From HGM04593 sp045646845 (lineage in GTDB: Bacteria; Bacteroidota; Bacteroidia; Bacteroidales; Bacteroidaceae), in the NCBI GenBank assembly GCA_045646845.1, contig JAZRLO010000025.1, forward strand, positions 1-64,000: 64,000 nt of DNA, given 5' to 3'. The notes under the pieces were generated by a model. That model made no database searches and was not told the DNA's origin. It worked only from the letters and a program-made list of their open reading frames with translations. This document shows, in pieces, positions 45,950 to 53,049 of this stretch; positions within the stretch are counted from its first letter, which is position 1, and each line of letters starts with the position of its first letter. The position numbers and the translations under genes are program-made.

Positions 45950-46475
45950 CAACTGCCCCTCTTTGAGAAGAGGGGCGAGAGGCAAAGCCTCGGAGGGAGT
46001 TTCCATAATCGCATGCTACATTTTCCAACTCCTACCCGGCTACGCCGTACTCCCTCTTGCCCAAGAGGGAGAATCATTCACGCAACCACAGTTCCTACGC
46101 ATCAGCGTCCATAACTGCCCCTCTTAAAGAAGAGAGGCGAGAGGCAAAGCCTCGGAGGGAGTTCCCATAAACACATGCCATGAATCTCAACTCCTACCCG
46201 GCTACGCCGTACTCCCTCTTGCACAAGAGGGAGAATCATTCACGCGACCACAGTTCTTACACATCAGCGTCCATAACTGCCCCTCTTAAAGAAGAGGGGC
46301 GAGAGGCAAAGCCTCGGAGGGAGTTCAAAAACACATGCTACAGCATTTTCCAACTCCTACCCCCTTCGGGTACTCCCTCTTGCTCAAGAGGGAGAGTTTT
46401 TTGCTCAAAAACGTGCCACAACATCCCAACTCCTACCCGGCTACGCCGTACTTCCTCTTTAAAAAGAGGCAGAAT
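45950..46475. repeat. R1 tandem array upstream of parE
   Basis: Three A units start near 45951, 46113 and 46275, a period of 162 bp, each followed by a spacer and a B unit; a fourth B unit lies at 46427-46475. Copies are more than 90 percent alike by eye. No gene in the 602-nt gap. Confidence 0.88.
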
Positions 46476-46491
46476 ATTTTAAAACCTCCTT

Positions 46492-47622
46492 TTAAAGTTC
46501 CTTTTTGAAGGCCCTGCGGCGCTTGTGCTGCTCCTTCTCGAACTCATTCCACTGGGTCTGCATCTTGGTATTGTTCTCGAGTTCGGGGTTGCTCTCCACG
46601 TCAACTATACCCAATTTCATGAAATTGCCCAGCATCTCATTGAAAATAAGCGCGAAGGCACCCTGACCCTGATACTCGGGCTTCACTGCCACGAGCAGGA
46701 AGTCGAGACGCTTGGGCGGCTTCACGAAGAGAGCCTTCAACAAATGCCACCAGCCCAACGGAAGCATCTTTCCCTTCGCCTTTTGCAATGCGGCGGCAAG
46801 CGAATAGATGCTCACGCCCATAGCAACAAGATTGTCGTCCTTGTCAACCACAAGAGAGATAAGACGCAAATCCACTACCGGCAGATACATCTTTATATAT
46901 TGTTCTATCTGCTTCTCGCTCAACGGAGAGTAGCCGTAAAGCTCGGAATAGCACTCGTTCACAAGCGTGAACAGAGACTTGCCGAACCTTTTGGCAAGCT
47001 CGGAGCGCGACTTGCAGCGCACCACCCTGAGACCGAACTTGCGCGTAACGATAGCAGCCACACGCTCGGCCTTCTCCCACTTTTTGTCGGGCACCTTGAG
47101 CAGATACTCCACCCAATCGACATCCTTTACATACCCCATGCGTTCCATGTGCACAGGATAGTACGGATGGTTATATATGGTAGCCATTGTACCCACGCGG
47201 TCATAACCCTCTATGAGCATACCCTCGCGGTCGAGGTCGGTAAACCCGAGAGGCCCCTGCACCTCGGTAAGCCCGCGTTCACGCGCCCAGTTCTCAACCG
47301 TAGAGAACAGAGCATCCACGACCTCGGCATCGTCGATAAAATCGACCCAGCCGAAACGCGCAGCCTTTATTCCCCACTTCTCATTGGCGCGCTTGTTCAG
47401 AATGGCGGCAATGCGCCCCACAAGCTTGCCATCCTTGTAGGCAAGGAAATAATCGGCCTCACAGAACTCGAACGCAGCATTGCGGTCCTTGCGCAATGTA
47501 GCCATCTCGTCGGAATAAAGGTCGGGAACATAATAAGGGTTACCCTTATAAAGTTCATTGCCGAAACGCACAAAACGCTTCAACTGACCTTTTGTTTCTA
47601 CCTTAACAATGTTTACTGGCAT
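46492..47622 (-). CDS. GNAT-fold N-acetyltransferase-like protein
   Basis: 376 aa. The N-terminal half (KRFVRFGNELYKGNPYYVPD, then KLVGRIAAILNKRANEKWG) and the C-terminal LLVAVKPEYQGQGAFALIFNE with the acetyl-CoA-type Q/RxxGxx segment fit the GNAT fold. This long form is common in Bacteroidetes; the substrate is not established. The C-terminus is very basic (EKEQHKRRRAFKKEL). Promoter box TATCTTTGC at 47703-47711. Confidence 0.8.
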   Translation of the reverse strand: MPVNIVKVETKGQLKRFVRFGNELYKGNPYYVPDLYSDEMATLRKDRNAAFEFCEADYFLAYKDGKLVGRIAAILNKRANEKWGIKAARFGWVDFIDDAEVVDALFSTVENWARERGLTEVQGPLGFTDLDREGMLIEGYDRVGTMATIYNHPYYPVHMERMGYVKDVDWVEYLLKVPDKKWEKAERVAAIVTRKFGLRVVRCKSRSELAKRFGKSLFTLVNECYSELYGYSPLSEKQIEQYIKMYLPVVDLRLISLVVDKDDNLVAMGVSIYSLAAALQKAKGKMLPLGWWHLLKALFVKPPKRLDFLLVAVKPEYQGQGAFALIFNEMLGNFMKLGIVDVESNPELENNTKMQTQWNEFEKEQHKRRRAFKKEL

Positions 47623-47702
47623 TTGTCTGTTTTATTTCTAATATCGTGTAAAAATACGATAATATTCCGAAAAACGCAAATTTGAAGCAAAGGCATCAAA
47701 GC

Positions 47703-47711
47703 GCAAAGATA
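47703..47711 (-). promoter_or_regulatory. Promoter box for the GNAT gene
   Basis: Minus-strand TATCTTTGC, 81 nt before the start codon. Confidence 0.55.
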
Positions 47712-47719
47712 AAAAAGCC

Positions 47720-47872
47720 TTGCCGTCAGGCAAGCACAGCCCGTCAGGGCAAATGACAGCCTTTTAGCCCTTTCTGCCCTTTTAGGCCTTTTGGGAATTA
47801 AACAATAAATGGCAACCCTTAAATTGTCCCTCTTCAAGGGGGACGAGCCGTTTACGGCGGAGGGGGTACTGT
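47720..47872. repeat. R2 segment followed by an R1 copy
   Basis: R2 at 47722-47805 (CTTGCCGTCAGGCAAG, GCCCGTCAGGGC, then pyrimidine runs). R1 at about 47819-47870 with inner stem GCCGT/ACGGC, different from the GAGGC/GCCTC of other copies. Confidence 0.7.
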
Positions 47873-47888
47873 TTGCGTCAGCATTAAC

Positions 47889-47926
47889 AAAAAGCAGGAG
47901 CACCAGCGATGCTCCTGCTTTTTGTT
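47889..47926 (-). terminator. Terminator of the small 53-aa gene
   Basis: A 14-bp perfect stem (47889-47902 with 47910-47923). The minus strand runs out in CTTTTTG directly after the TAATAA stop. Confidence 0.85.
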
Positions 47927-47927
47927 A

Positions 47928-48089
47928 TTACCAAAGGTTACCCCACTGGCGATCGCTCTCTTTACCGAGCTGACCTCCGTTTGAGGTATCTACTGTTTTG
48001 TCACTGTGCATTTGCAATGATGCTGCAAGCATTGACTCCGCTTCAACATTTACCTCTACCATAAGAGGTGATACATAATTCTTCTTCAT
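47928..48089 (-). CDS. Small 53-aa Bacteroidales peptide of unknown function
   Basis: Begins MKKNYVSPLMVEVNVEAESM and ends SDRQWGNLW, with tandem stops and its own strong terminator. Bacteroidales genomes, Prevotella in particular, carry many short proteins with the same layout: MKK.Y..P.....E.E..L..S, a Gly/Ser/Asp middle, and an acidic-aromatic end. No signal peptide or membrane helix. Function unknown; a peptide precursor is one possibility. It is a real gene by its terminator and family-like ends, though short. Confidence 0.65.
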   Translation of the reverse strand: MKKNYVSPLMVEVNVEAESMLAASLQMHSDKTVDTSNGGQLGKESDRQWGNLW

Positions 48090-48135
48090 ATATCGTTATT
48101 GTTTTTATTCGTTTTTTATTTTTAGGCAAATTCAA

Positions 48136-48184
48136 AACTCCCACTCTTTTTAAAGAGGGAGTGTCACAAAGTGACGGGGGAGTT
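48136..48184. repeat. R1 copy with GTCAC/GTGAC inner stem
   Basis: Outer CTCTTTTTAAAGAG stem, inner GTCACAAAGTGAC, closed by AACTCC and GGAGTT. Confidence 0.75.
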
Positions 48185-48255
48185 CTGTTCTTATGTCTAA
48201 AATTTATTTCACAAGGGCGGGCAAACCGCCCTCGCATTATTATTCAAGCACCACT

Positions 48256-48333
48256 GACAACACTTGCTTTTCGCAACCCACACGGCGCGAACTGCGCCCG
48301 CGCTACGCGTGACCTTTTGCCGCAAGTGTTATC
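48256..48333. repeat. R3 stem-loop element, solo copy (D0)
   Basis: 78 nt. GACAACACTTGC (48256-48267) pairs with GCAAGTGTTATC (48322-48333, one wobble). It holds the family core TTCGCAACCCAC and CGTGACC...TTTGC. It touches the inverted repeat at the end of the secreted-protein gene. A separate GC-rich hairpin (48214-48232) follows and may be the actual terminator. Confidence 0.7.
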
Positions 48334-48334
48334 G

Positions 48335-48363
48335 AAGTTTTGGTGATTACTTCACCAAAACTT
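48335..48363 (-). other. Inverted repeat with the stop codon of the secreted-protein gene in its loop
   Basis: AAGTTTTGGTGA (48335-48346) is complementary to coding bases 48352-48363; the 5-nt loop holds the TAA. It abuts R3 element D0. Confidence 0.75.
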
Positions 48364-50635
48364 TCTTGCCACCTACAATGTAAATACCAGGAGCTGTGAT
48401 AGCCTCTACACGGCGGCCGGTGAGGTCGTAAATCTCTTTGCTCTCTGCTCTTTGCTCTGTCATCTCATCAATGCCTGTTGTACCTTCGCCGAAACGGAAG
48501 CTGAAGTTTGCTGCACCCTGTGCTGCTGCAGGAACTACACTTGCAGGCAAGTATGCCTTGTTAGCGTTGTTCAACCACTGACCGTCAGTCATCTTAGCCT
48601 TGTAAAGACCAATCACGCCATCAACCTTACCAAGAACATAAGCCTCCTCGCTAATATAAGTGTTAGTCATTGTACCCTGGAGCAAGTTACCTGTAACTTC
48701 TGCAACCGCACCACTATAATAATTATCGTTAGTAGCTTCAATGCTACCACCCTTAAGAATTACACCAGTGTTTGCAGGAACTGCATTGTAAATCTGAGTC
48801 AATGTCACATAACCAGCATTTGCAGCTGTTACAATGTATGCCTCAACTCCCTCTGGAATAGCAACAGGGAAAGTCGCATAGAATGAAGACCAAGTTTCAG
48901 CAACAGGCTCTTCCTCCTCAACAAACTCGTAAGCAGAAGTGCTCTTCAAACCAGCAACACCAAAATAAGTTTCCAAAGTCGCAGTAAGAACTACTTTCTT
49001 TTTAAGATTATCCGGGTTATCTACAAGATTCAATGCTGTACGGATGTCGCCTGAAGGCAACTGAACAACAAGACATTTTGTATAATCAGTCTCATCTGCA
49101 TTGTCTGCAATAAGTATATAGGTATCATCAACTCCCTCTACTCCGAACACACAGTTTTCACCATTCGTACCCAAAGAATTTTTTTCATTAGCAATTCCAC
49201 CTACAATATAACCTGTTATGACTGCAGGAATTTGCTCTCCGCCAACATAATAGTAGAATGCATCAGCCACATTACCAGTAACAGAATCAATAACCTTCTT
49301 ATAGCTTGCTGCAGCAACATCACTCTCAACACCATCAATCACCGCAATCGCTTTAACAACTGTTGTCTCTTCAATAGTGATTGGGGTAGAATAAACAGCA
49401 CTTTCAGTTGTAGGATTTCCACCATTCAATGTGTAGTAAATAACAGCACCCTCTGCTGCTGAAATCTCAAGTTCTAGAGTTGGATAGAATTTTGAACCAG
49501 TTTCAACGCTGAATGTTGGAGCTGCAGGCTTTTCTGCTTGCTCACCTGAAACGAGATAAGTAACAGTCATCTTATCCATACGAACCTGAGCAGTAAGTTT
49601 TGCAACAGTATAGATGCTGCTTGTACCATCAAGTGTTAATGTAACCACTTTACCAGACACTGATGCAGCGTTTCCGATAGAAGTTTTAAGCGCTGATGCA
49701 TAGCCAGTCGTATTGCAATAAAAAACGATTTCTTTGATATTACCTGATGCACATTCAATCACCAACTCTGAACCAGCATACAATCTCACGGGATTGGTAT
49801 TACCAACAACGGCATTTTGAGATGCCGATTTGTTGTTTGTAAAAGTTATACCTTCATTGCTCCATACTTGTGAGTTACCATCCTGAGAGAAACGCTGAGC
49901 TGCACTTGCAAAAGATATTGTAGCCTCAACTTCTTTTGCATTGGGGTCAACAGGCACAACCTTTGTATATGTGGCTGTTGCTTTATCACTATCTGTACAA
50001 CTTGTTTTTGTTGCAAAAGCAACAATTTCTGTTGTTTCAGTTACAGTTACAGTCACAGGAGATACGCCAGTCTGTTCTATACCATTAAGTGTATAATAAA
50101 TAGTAGCACCTTCAGTTGCTGAAGAAATTGTCACAGGCAAAGATTCTTCAAAAGTTGCACCATCTGCAGGGTTAAATGTTGGAGTCTCAACCACTGGAGT
50201 CTCGCCACCACCTTCGCCACCGGTGGTTGTGTAGGTAACAACGACAGATGTGATTCGCGCCTGAGCTGTAGCCGTATTTGTCAGCACCAAACTTGTTGAA
50301 GAACCAGTCCAAGTTGCAACATTGCCACTTACACTTACATCACCATCATTAGCTGACCAAGTCTTTATATAACCACTATTTGCATTAATCACAACTTTTG
50401 TAATTGTAGCGCCAGAAATTGCAAGTTCACATTTTCCATAAGCCTTAATATGTCCACTTGCTCCATACGCATTGCTAAAATCAAATGTAATTGGAGAGAC
50501 TTCCTTTACAAAGCCGCCACCGCCGCCTGATTTACCCATGCCAGAGACTGCACTTTGATTCAGCGTCACCTCATCTGCCTGTACGCTGAACACTGCCAGC
50601 ATTACGGCAAAAATTGAAAGTAAAAATTTTTTCAT
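48347..50635 (-). CDS. Large secreted protein with CHB_HEX-type repeats and sorting tail
   Basis: 762 aa from MKKFLLSIFAVML. Signal peptide ending VQA. Two chitobiase/beta-hexosaminidase C-terminal-like modules are visible (FNPADGATFEESLPVTISSA with IYYTLNG; later FYPTLELEISAAEGAVIYYT). Other beta regions lie between and after. The tail KEIYDLTGRRVEAITAPGIY is of the type IX secretion kind. No catalytic domain recognised, so a surface adhesin or substrate-binding protein is as likely as an enzyme. The frame is open a further 62 codons upstream, but that is leader RNA between the promoter and this ATG. Confidence 0.82.
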   Translation of the reverse strand: MKKFLLSIFAVMLAVFSVQADEVTLNQSAVSGMGKSGGGGGFVKEVSPITFDFSNAYGASGHIKAYGKCELAISGATITKVVINANSGYIKTWSANDGDVSVSGNVATWTGSSTSLVLTNTATAQARITSVVVTYTTTGGEGGGETPVVETPTFNPADGATFEESLPVTISSATEGATIYYTLNGIEQTGVSPVTVTVTETTEIVAFATKTSCTDSDKATATYTKVVPVDPNAKEVEATISFASAAQRFSQDGNSQVWSNEGITFTNNKSASQNAVVGNTNPVRLYAGSELVIECASGNIKEIVFYCNTTGYASALKTSIGNAASVSGKVVTLTLDGTSSIYTVAKLTAQVRMDKMTVTYLVSGEQAEKPAAPTFSVETGSKFYPTLELEISAAEGAVIYYTLNGGNPTTESAVYSTPITIEETTVVKAIAVIDGVESDVAAASYKKVIDSVTGNVADAFYYYVGGEQIPAVITGYIVGGIANEKNSLGTNGENCVFGVEGVDDTYILIADNADETDYTKCLVVQLPSGDIRTALNLVDNPDNLKKKVVLTATLETYFGVAGLKSTSAYEFVEEEEPVAETWSSFYATFPVAIPEGVEAYIVTAANAGYVTLTQIYNAVPANTGVILKGGSIEATNDNYYSGAVAEVTGNLLQGTMTNTYISEEAYVLGKVDGVIGLYKAKMTDGQWLNNANKAYLPASVVPAAAQGAANFSFRFGEGTTGIDEMTEQRAESKEIYDLTGRRVEAITAPGIYIVGGKKVLVK

Positions 50636-50826
50636 AATTAATAGATTTATTTTGTTTTGTGTTTTTATCAATTTCCCCTCCGTCTTCAAAAACAAGTTTT
50701 GAAGCCTCCTCCCCGCGGCAGCGAGTGGAGGAACTTTTTGCTCTTGAAAACGGCCTTTTAAACGCTTGCGAGCAGGGTTTTCACACAGGCCTGCGAGCGC
50801 ATACTCTACAAGGCGGTGCAAAGGTA
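50636..50826 (-). promoter_or_regulatory. Promoter and long structured 5' leader of the secreted-protein gene
   Basis: Minus-strand TACCTTTGC at 50818-50826 gives a leader of about 180 nt. It contains a CTTCAAAA/TTTTGAAG hairpin (50684-50691 with 50697-50704) and GC-rich inverted segments (CGCTCGCAGG and CCTGCTCGC). The region beyond, up to 50940, is AT-rich without a gene. Confidence 0.5.
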
Positions 50827-50949
50827 CTGCTTTAATATATATTAACCAAACTTTTACACATAAATATAACCCTTTTATATTTCAACAAAAGCCTAAAAAT
50901 CAGGGACAAAGGCAAAGTATTGACAAATGAACGCAATCAATTTATTTTT

Positions 50950-51110
50950 GACAGAAGTACAGAAGTACAAAAGGGCAACAAGGGCGAAAAGGGCGAAAAG
51001 GCCTAAAAGGCTGTTCAGTTGCCCTGATGGGCAACGCTTGCCTGACGGCTACCCGAGAGAGGGGGGGGGGTAGGAGTTGGGATAAGTTCTTTTGTTCTTC
51101 TGTCTTAAAT
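50950..51110 (-). repeat. R2 element in inverted orientation
   Basis: Purine-rich AAGGGCGAAAAGGGCGAAAA, then GTTGCCCTGATGGGCAAC and GCTTGCCTGACGGC, then GGAGTTGGGATAAGTTC. It is the reverse complement of the 40-kb copies. Confidence 0.75.
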
Positions 51111-51149
51111 TCGTTTTGCATAAAGAACAACATACAGCGGCTTCATTTT

Positions 51150-51205
51150 CCAAAAAAGTCGTAACATTTTTGGATTACATTCCGAAAAAGTCATAACATT
51201 TTTGG
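51150..51205 (+). promoter_or_regulatory. Two direct copies of a 24-bp imperfect palindrome (candidate operator)
   Basis: Copies at 51150-51173 and 51182-51205 (CCRAAAAAGTCRTAACATTT then TTGG), period 32 bp. The second overlaps the TTTGG that sits 19 nt before the -7 box, so a bound protein would block polymerase. Confidence 0.6.
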
Positions 51206-51223
51206 ATTTGGAGGTTTTTTCAT

Positions 51224-51232
51224 TATATTTGC
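51224..51232 (+). promoter_or_regulatory. Promoter box for the DUF4143 ATPase gene
   Basis: TATATTTGC, with TTG at 51202-51204 at the -33 spacing; 20 nt before the ATG. Confidence 0.65.
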
Positions 51233-51251
51233 CGCAAGAAAAAATATAAAT

Positions 51252-52376
51252 ATGATAACTCGCTGCATTGAAGAAAATATTTTACCATTATTAGGTGGAA
51301 GGAAAGCCATTATAATTATGGGAGCACGCCAAGTTGGCAAATCTACTTTATTGAGTCAAATGCTTGGCAACAGAGAAGATGTGATTTGGATGAATGGTGA
51401 CGAACCCGACATACAGGATTTGTTCCAAGATATGACATCCACAAGAATAAAGACTATATTGGGTAATAAAAAGATATTGGCAATAGATGAGGCACAGCGC
51501 ATTCCGAACATCGGTTTACGTCTTAAACTAATTACCGATCAAATACCGGAAGTCCAAGTAATTGCAACAGGCAGCAGTTCTTTTGAATTGGCAAATAAAG
51601 TCAATGAGTCGTTGACAGGCCGCAAGCGAGAGTTCAAGATGTTCCCTCTGACATTCGGCGAAATGGCAAAGCACACCTCTTTTTTGGAGGAGTCACGCCT
51701 AATACCACACCGAATGATTTATGGATATTACCCTGAAATAGTAACAAACCCGGGTGACGAACGCGCCACTCTAAAAGAACTGACAGACAGTTACCTATAC
51801 AAAGACATTCTTACCCTTGAAAGTATTAAAAAGCCCGATAAGTTAACAAGACTCTTGAAAGCCTTGGCATTACAGATTGGTAGCCAAGTCTCATATAACG
51901 AAATTGGGAATTTAATTGGGTTGGATTCAAAAACTGTTGAAAAATACATTGACATTTTAGAGAAAAGCTTCATTATATTTCGTCTTGGTTCTTACTCACG
52001 CAACCAAAGGAATGAATTAAAGGCGAGCCGCAAGATATTCTTCTGGGATTTGGGCATACGTAATGCCATTATAGGAAATTTGTCACAGATTGAAAACAGA
52101 ACAGACGCCGGCGAACTTTGGGAAAATTTTGTAATTGCAGAACGATTGAAAAAAAACGCATATTCAGGCAGCTTTGCCCAATCATATTTCTGGCGTACTC
52201 GCCAGCAAAACGAAATAGATTATATTGAAGAAGAAGACGGTAAATTAAGTTCATTTGAATTTAAATGGAATGAACGCAAAGCGAATGTAAAATGCCCCGA
52301 AGTATTCAAGAAAGCATACCCCGAAACAGCTTTTAAAGTCATCACACCCAAAAACATTGAAGAATTCCTAATGTAG
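51252..52376 (+). CDS. AAA ATPase with C-terminal DUF4143 nuclease-like domain
   Basis: 374 aa. Walker A MGARQVGKSTLLSQML, Walker B KILAIDEAQRI, sensor region VIATGSSSFELANK, and a DUF4143 domain (about 200-365) with YFWRTRQQNEIDYI and SSFEFKWNERKA, a PD-(D/E)XK-like pattern. This family is widespread, often strain-variable, and of unknown role. AT-rich codon use and repeat DNA on both sides point to lateral acquisition. Confidence 0.88.
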   Translation: MITRCIEENILPLLGGRKAIIIMGARQVGKSTLLSQMLGNREDVIWMNGDEPDIQDLFQDMTSTRIKTILGNKKILAIDEAQRIPNIGLRLKLITDQIPEVQVIATGSSSFELANKVNESLTGRKREFKMFPLTFGEMAKHTSFLEESRLIPHRMIYGYYPEIVTNPGDERATLKELTDSYLYKDILTLESIKKPDKLTRLLKALALQIGSQVSYNEIGNLIGLDSKTVEKYIDILEKSFIIFRLGSYSRNQRNELKASRKIFFWDLGIRNAIIGNLSQIENRTDAGELWENFVIAERLKKNAYSGSFAQSYFWRTRQQNEIDYIEEEDGKLSSFEFKWNERKANVKCPEVFKKAYPETAFKVITPKNIEEFLM

Positions 52377-52414
52377 TTTGAAGATGTCTCGCTCATAACA
52401 GTTCCTTCCTTCAC

Positions 52415-52590
52415 TTCGTTTCAGGGGGGGGCAGTTTGGGATGACTGGATGGGAGTTGGGATAAATTCTTTTGTTCTTAAAAAACAAATAAAAAACATCC
52501 CTTAATGCCCAAAGGGGCTACAAGGGCGAAAAGGCCTAAAAGGCCGTTCTGTTGCCCCGACGGGCAACGCTTGCCTGACGGCCTTGTTTC
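52415..52590 (-). repeat. Partial R1 followed by an inverted R2 element
   Basis: A poly-G truncated R1 piece near 52420-52436, then the R2 order GGAGTTGGGATAAATTC, CATCCCTTAATGCCC, purine runs, GTTGCCCCGACGGGCAAC and GCTTGCCTGACGGC. Confidence 0.75.
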
Positions 52591-52619
52591 TTCAACTCGT
52601 CGGCGTTTATGCAAAAATT

Positions 52620-52697
52620 GATAAAGCACACTATACGCAACCCACGCGGGATGAATTGCATACATCCTGCGCGTGACCAATTGCTGTGTGCTTTATC
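52620..52697. repeat. R3 stem-loop element D1
   Basis: 78 nt. GATAAAGCACAC pairs perfectly with GTGTGCTTTATC (12 bp). Inner stems CACGCG/CGCGTG and GGATG/CATCC. Core ACGCAACCCA and GTGACC. Confidence 0.8.
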
Positions 52698-52766
52698 GAT
52701 TATTGATTGTTGACGGTTAAAGCATATTCTGTTTCTTTAACTCGTCGGCAACAACTGACAACAATT

Positions 52767-52843
52767 GACAAGACTTGCTGTTCGCGACCCACGGGGCGTG
52801 ACTAACTCCACGCTGCCCGTGACCTATCGCTGCAAGCCTTGTC
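52767..52843. repeat. R3 stem-loop element D2
   Basis: 77 nt. GACAAGACTTGC pairs with GCAAGCCTTGTC except one base. Inner stems CACGGG/CCCGTG and CGTG/CACG. Core TTCGCGACCCA and GTGACC. Confidence 0.8.
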
Positions 52844-52910
52844 GATTATTAATTGTTGCATTAAAGCATATTTTGTTTCTTGAGTTCTTCGGCAACGAAT
52901 GGAAGTAATT

Positions 52911-52986
52911 GACAATGCCGTCTGTTCGCAACCCAAGCGGTGCCACTACGCGGCACTACGCTTGACGAGATGCTGCCGGCATTGTC
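52911..52986. repeat. R3 stem-loop element D3
   Basis: 76 nt. GACAATGCCG pairs perfectly with CGGCATTGTC. Inner stems CAAGCG/CGCTTG and GTGCC/GGCAC. Core TTCGCAACCCA. It directly follows the inverted repeat at the DUF3109 gene end. Confidence 0.8.
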
Positions 52987-52987
52987 G

Positions 52988-53049
52988 ATTATTGATTGTT
53001 GCATTAAAGCATATTCTGCTTCTTAAGTTCTTCGGCAACAATCAATAAT
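52988..53049 (-). other. Inverted repeat with the DUF3109 stop codon in its loop
   Basis: ATTATTGATTGTTGC (52988-53002) is exactly complementary to 53035-53049 inside the coding region. The loop carries the last codons and the TAA. Confidence 0.8.

Larger units (their letters stand above)
52591..52910 (-). pseudogene. Three extra copies of the DUF3109 gene 3' end
   Basis: Between and beyond the R3 elements the minus strand encodes, in frame, LLPFVAEELKKQNML then stop (52844-52905), LLSVVADELKKQNML then stop (52698-52766), and a truncated ADELKKQ (about 52591-52615). They match the real gene end LLIVAEELKKQNML. Differences in the codons are mostly synonymous. None has a start. Confidence 0.8.

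Noticed and set aside
45950..46475. CRISPR array
   Set aside because: Regular 162-bp spacing, but the 'spacers' are nearly identical between units, the repeats are internally palindromic, and no cas genes are present.
48347..50635. Glycoside hydrolase (from the chitobiase-like repeats)
   Set aside because: Only the accessory CHB_HEX-type modules are visible; there is no catalytic domain.
52620..52986. Integron attC sites
   Set aside because: Size and hairpin form fit, but attC sites have conserved outer R boxes (RYYYAAC/GTTRRRY) and variable centres. Here the centre is conserved, the R boxes are absent, and the 'cassettes' are gene ends, not whole genes. No integrase seen.
52620..52986. tRNA-like genes (size 76-78 nt, tandem)
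   Set aside because: No D-arm, T-loop GTTCRA, anticodon arm or CCA; the outer stem of 10-12 bp is too long for an acceptor stem.
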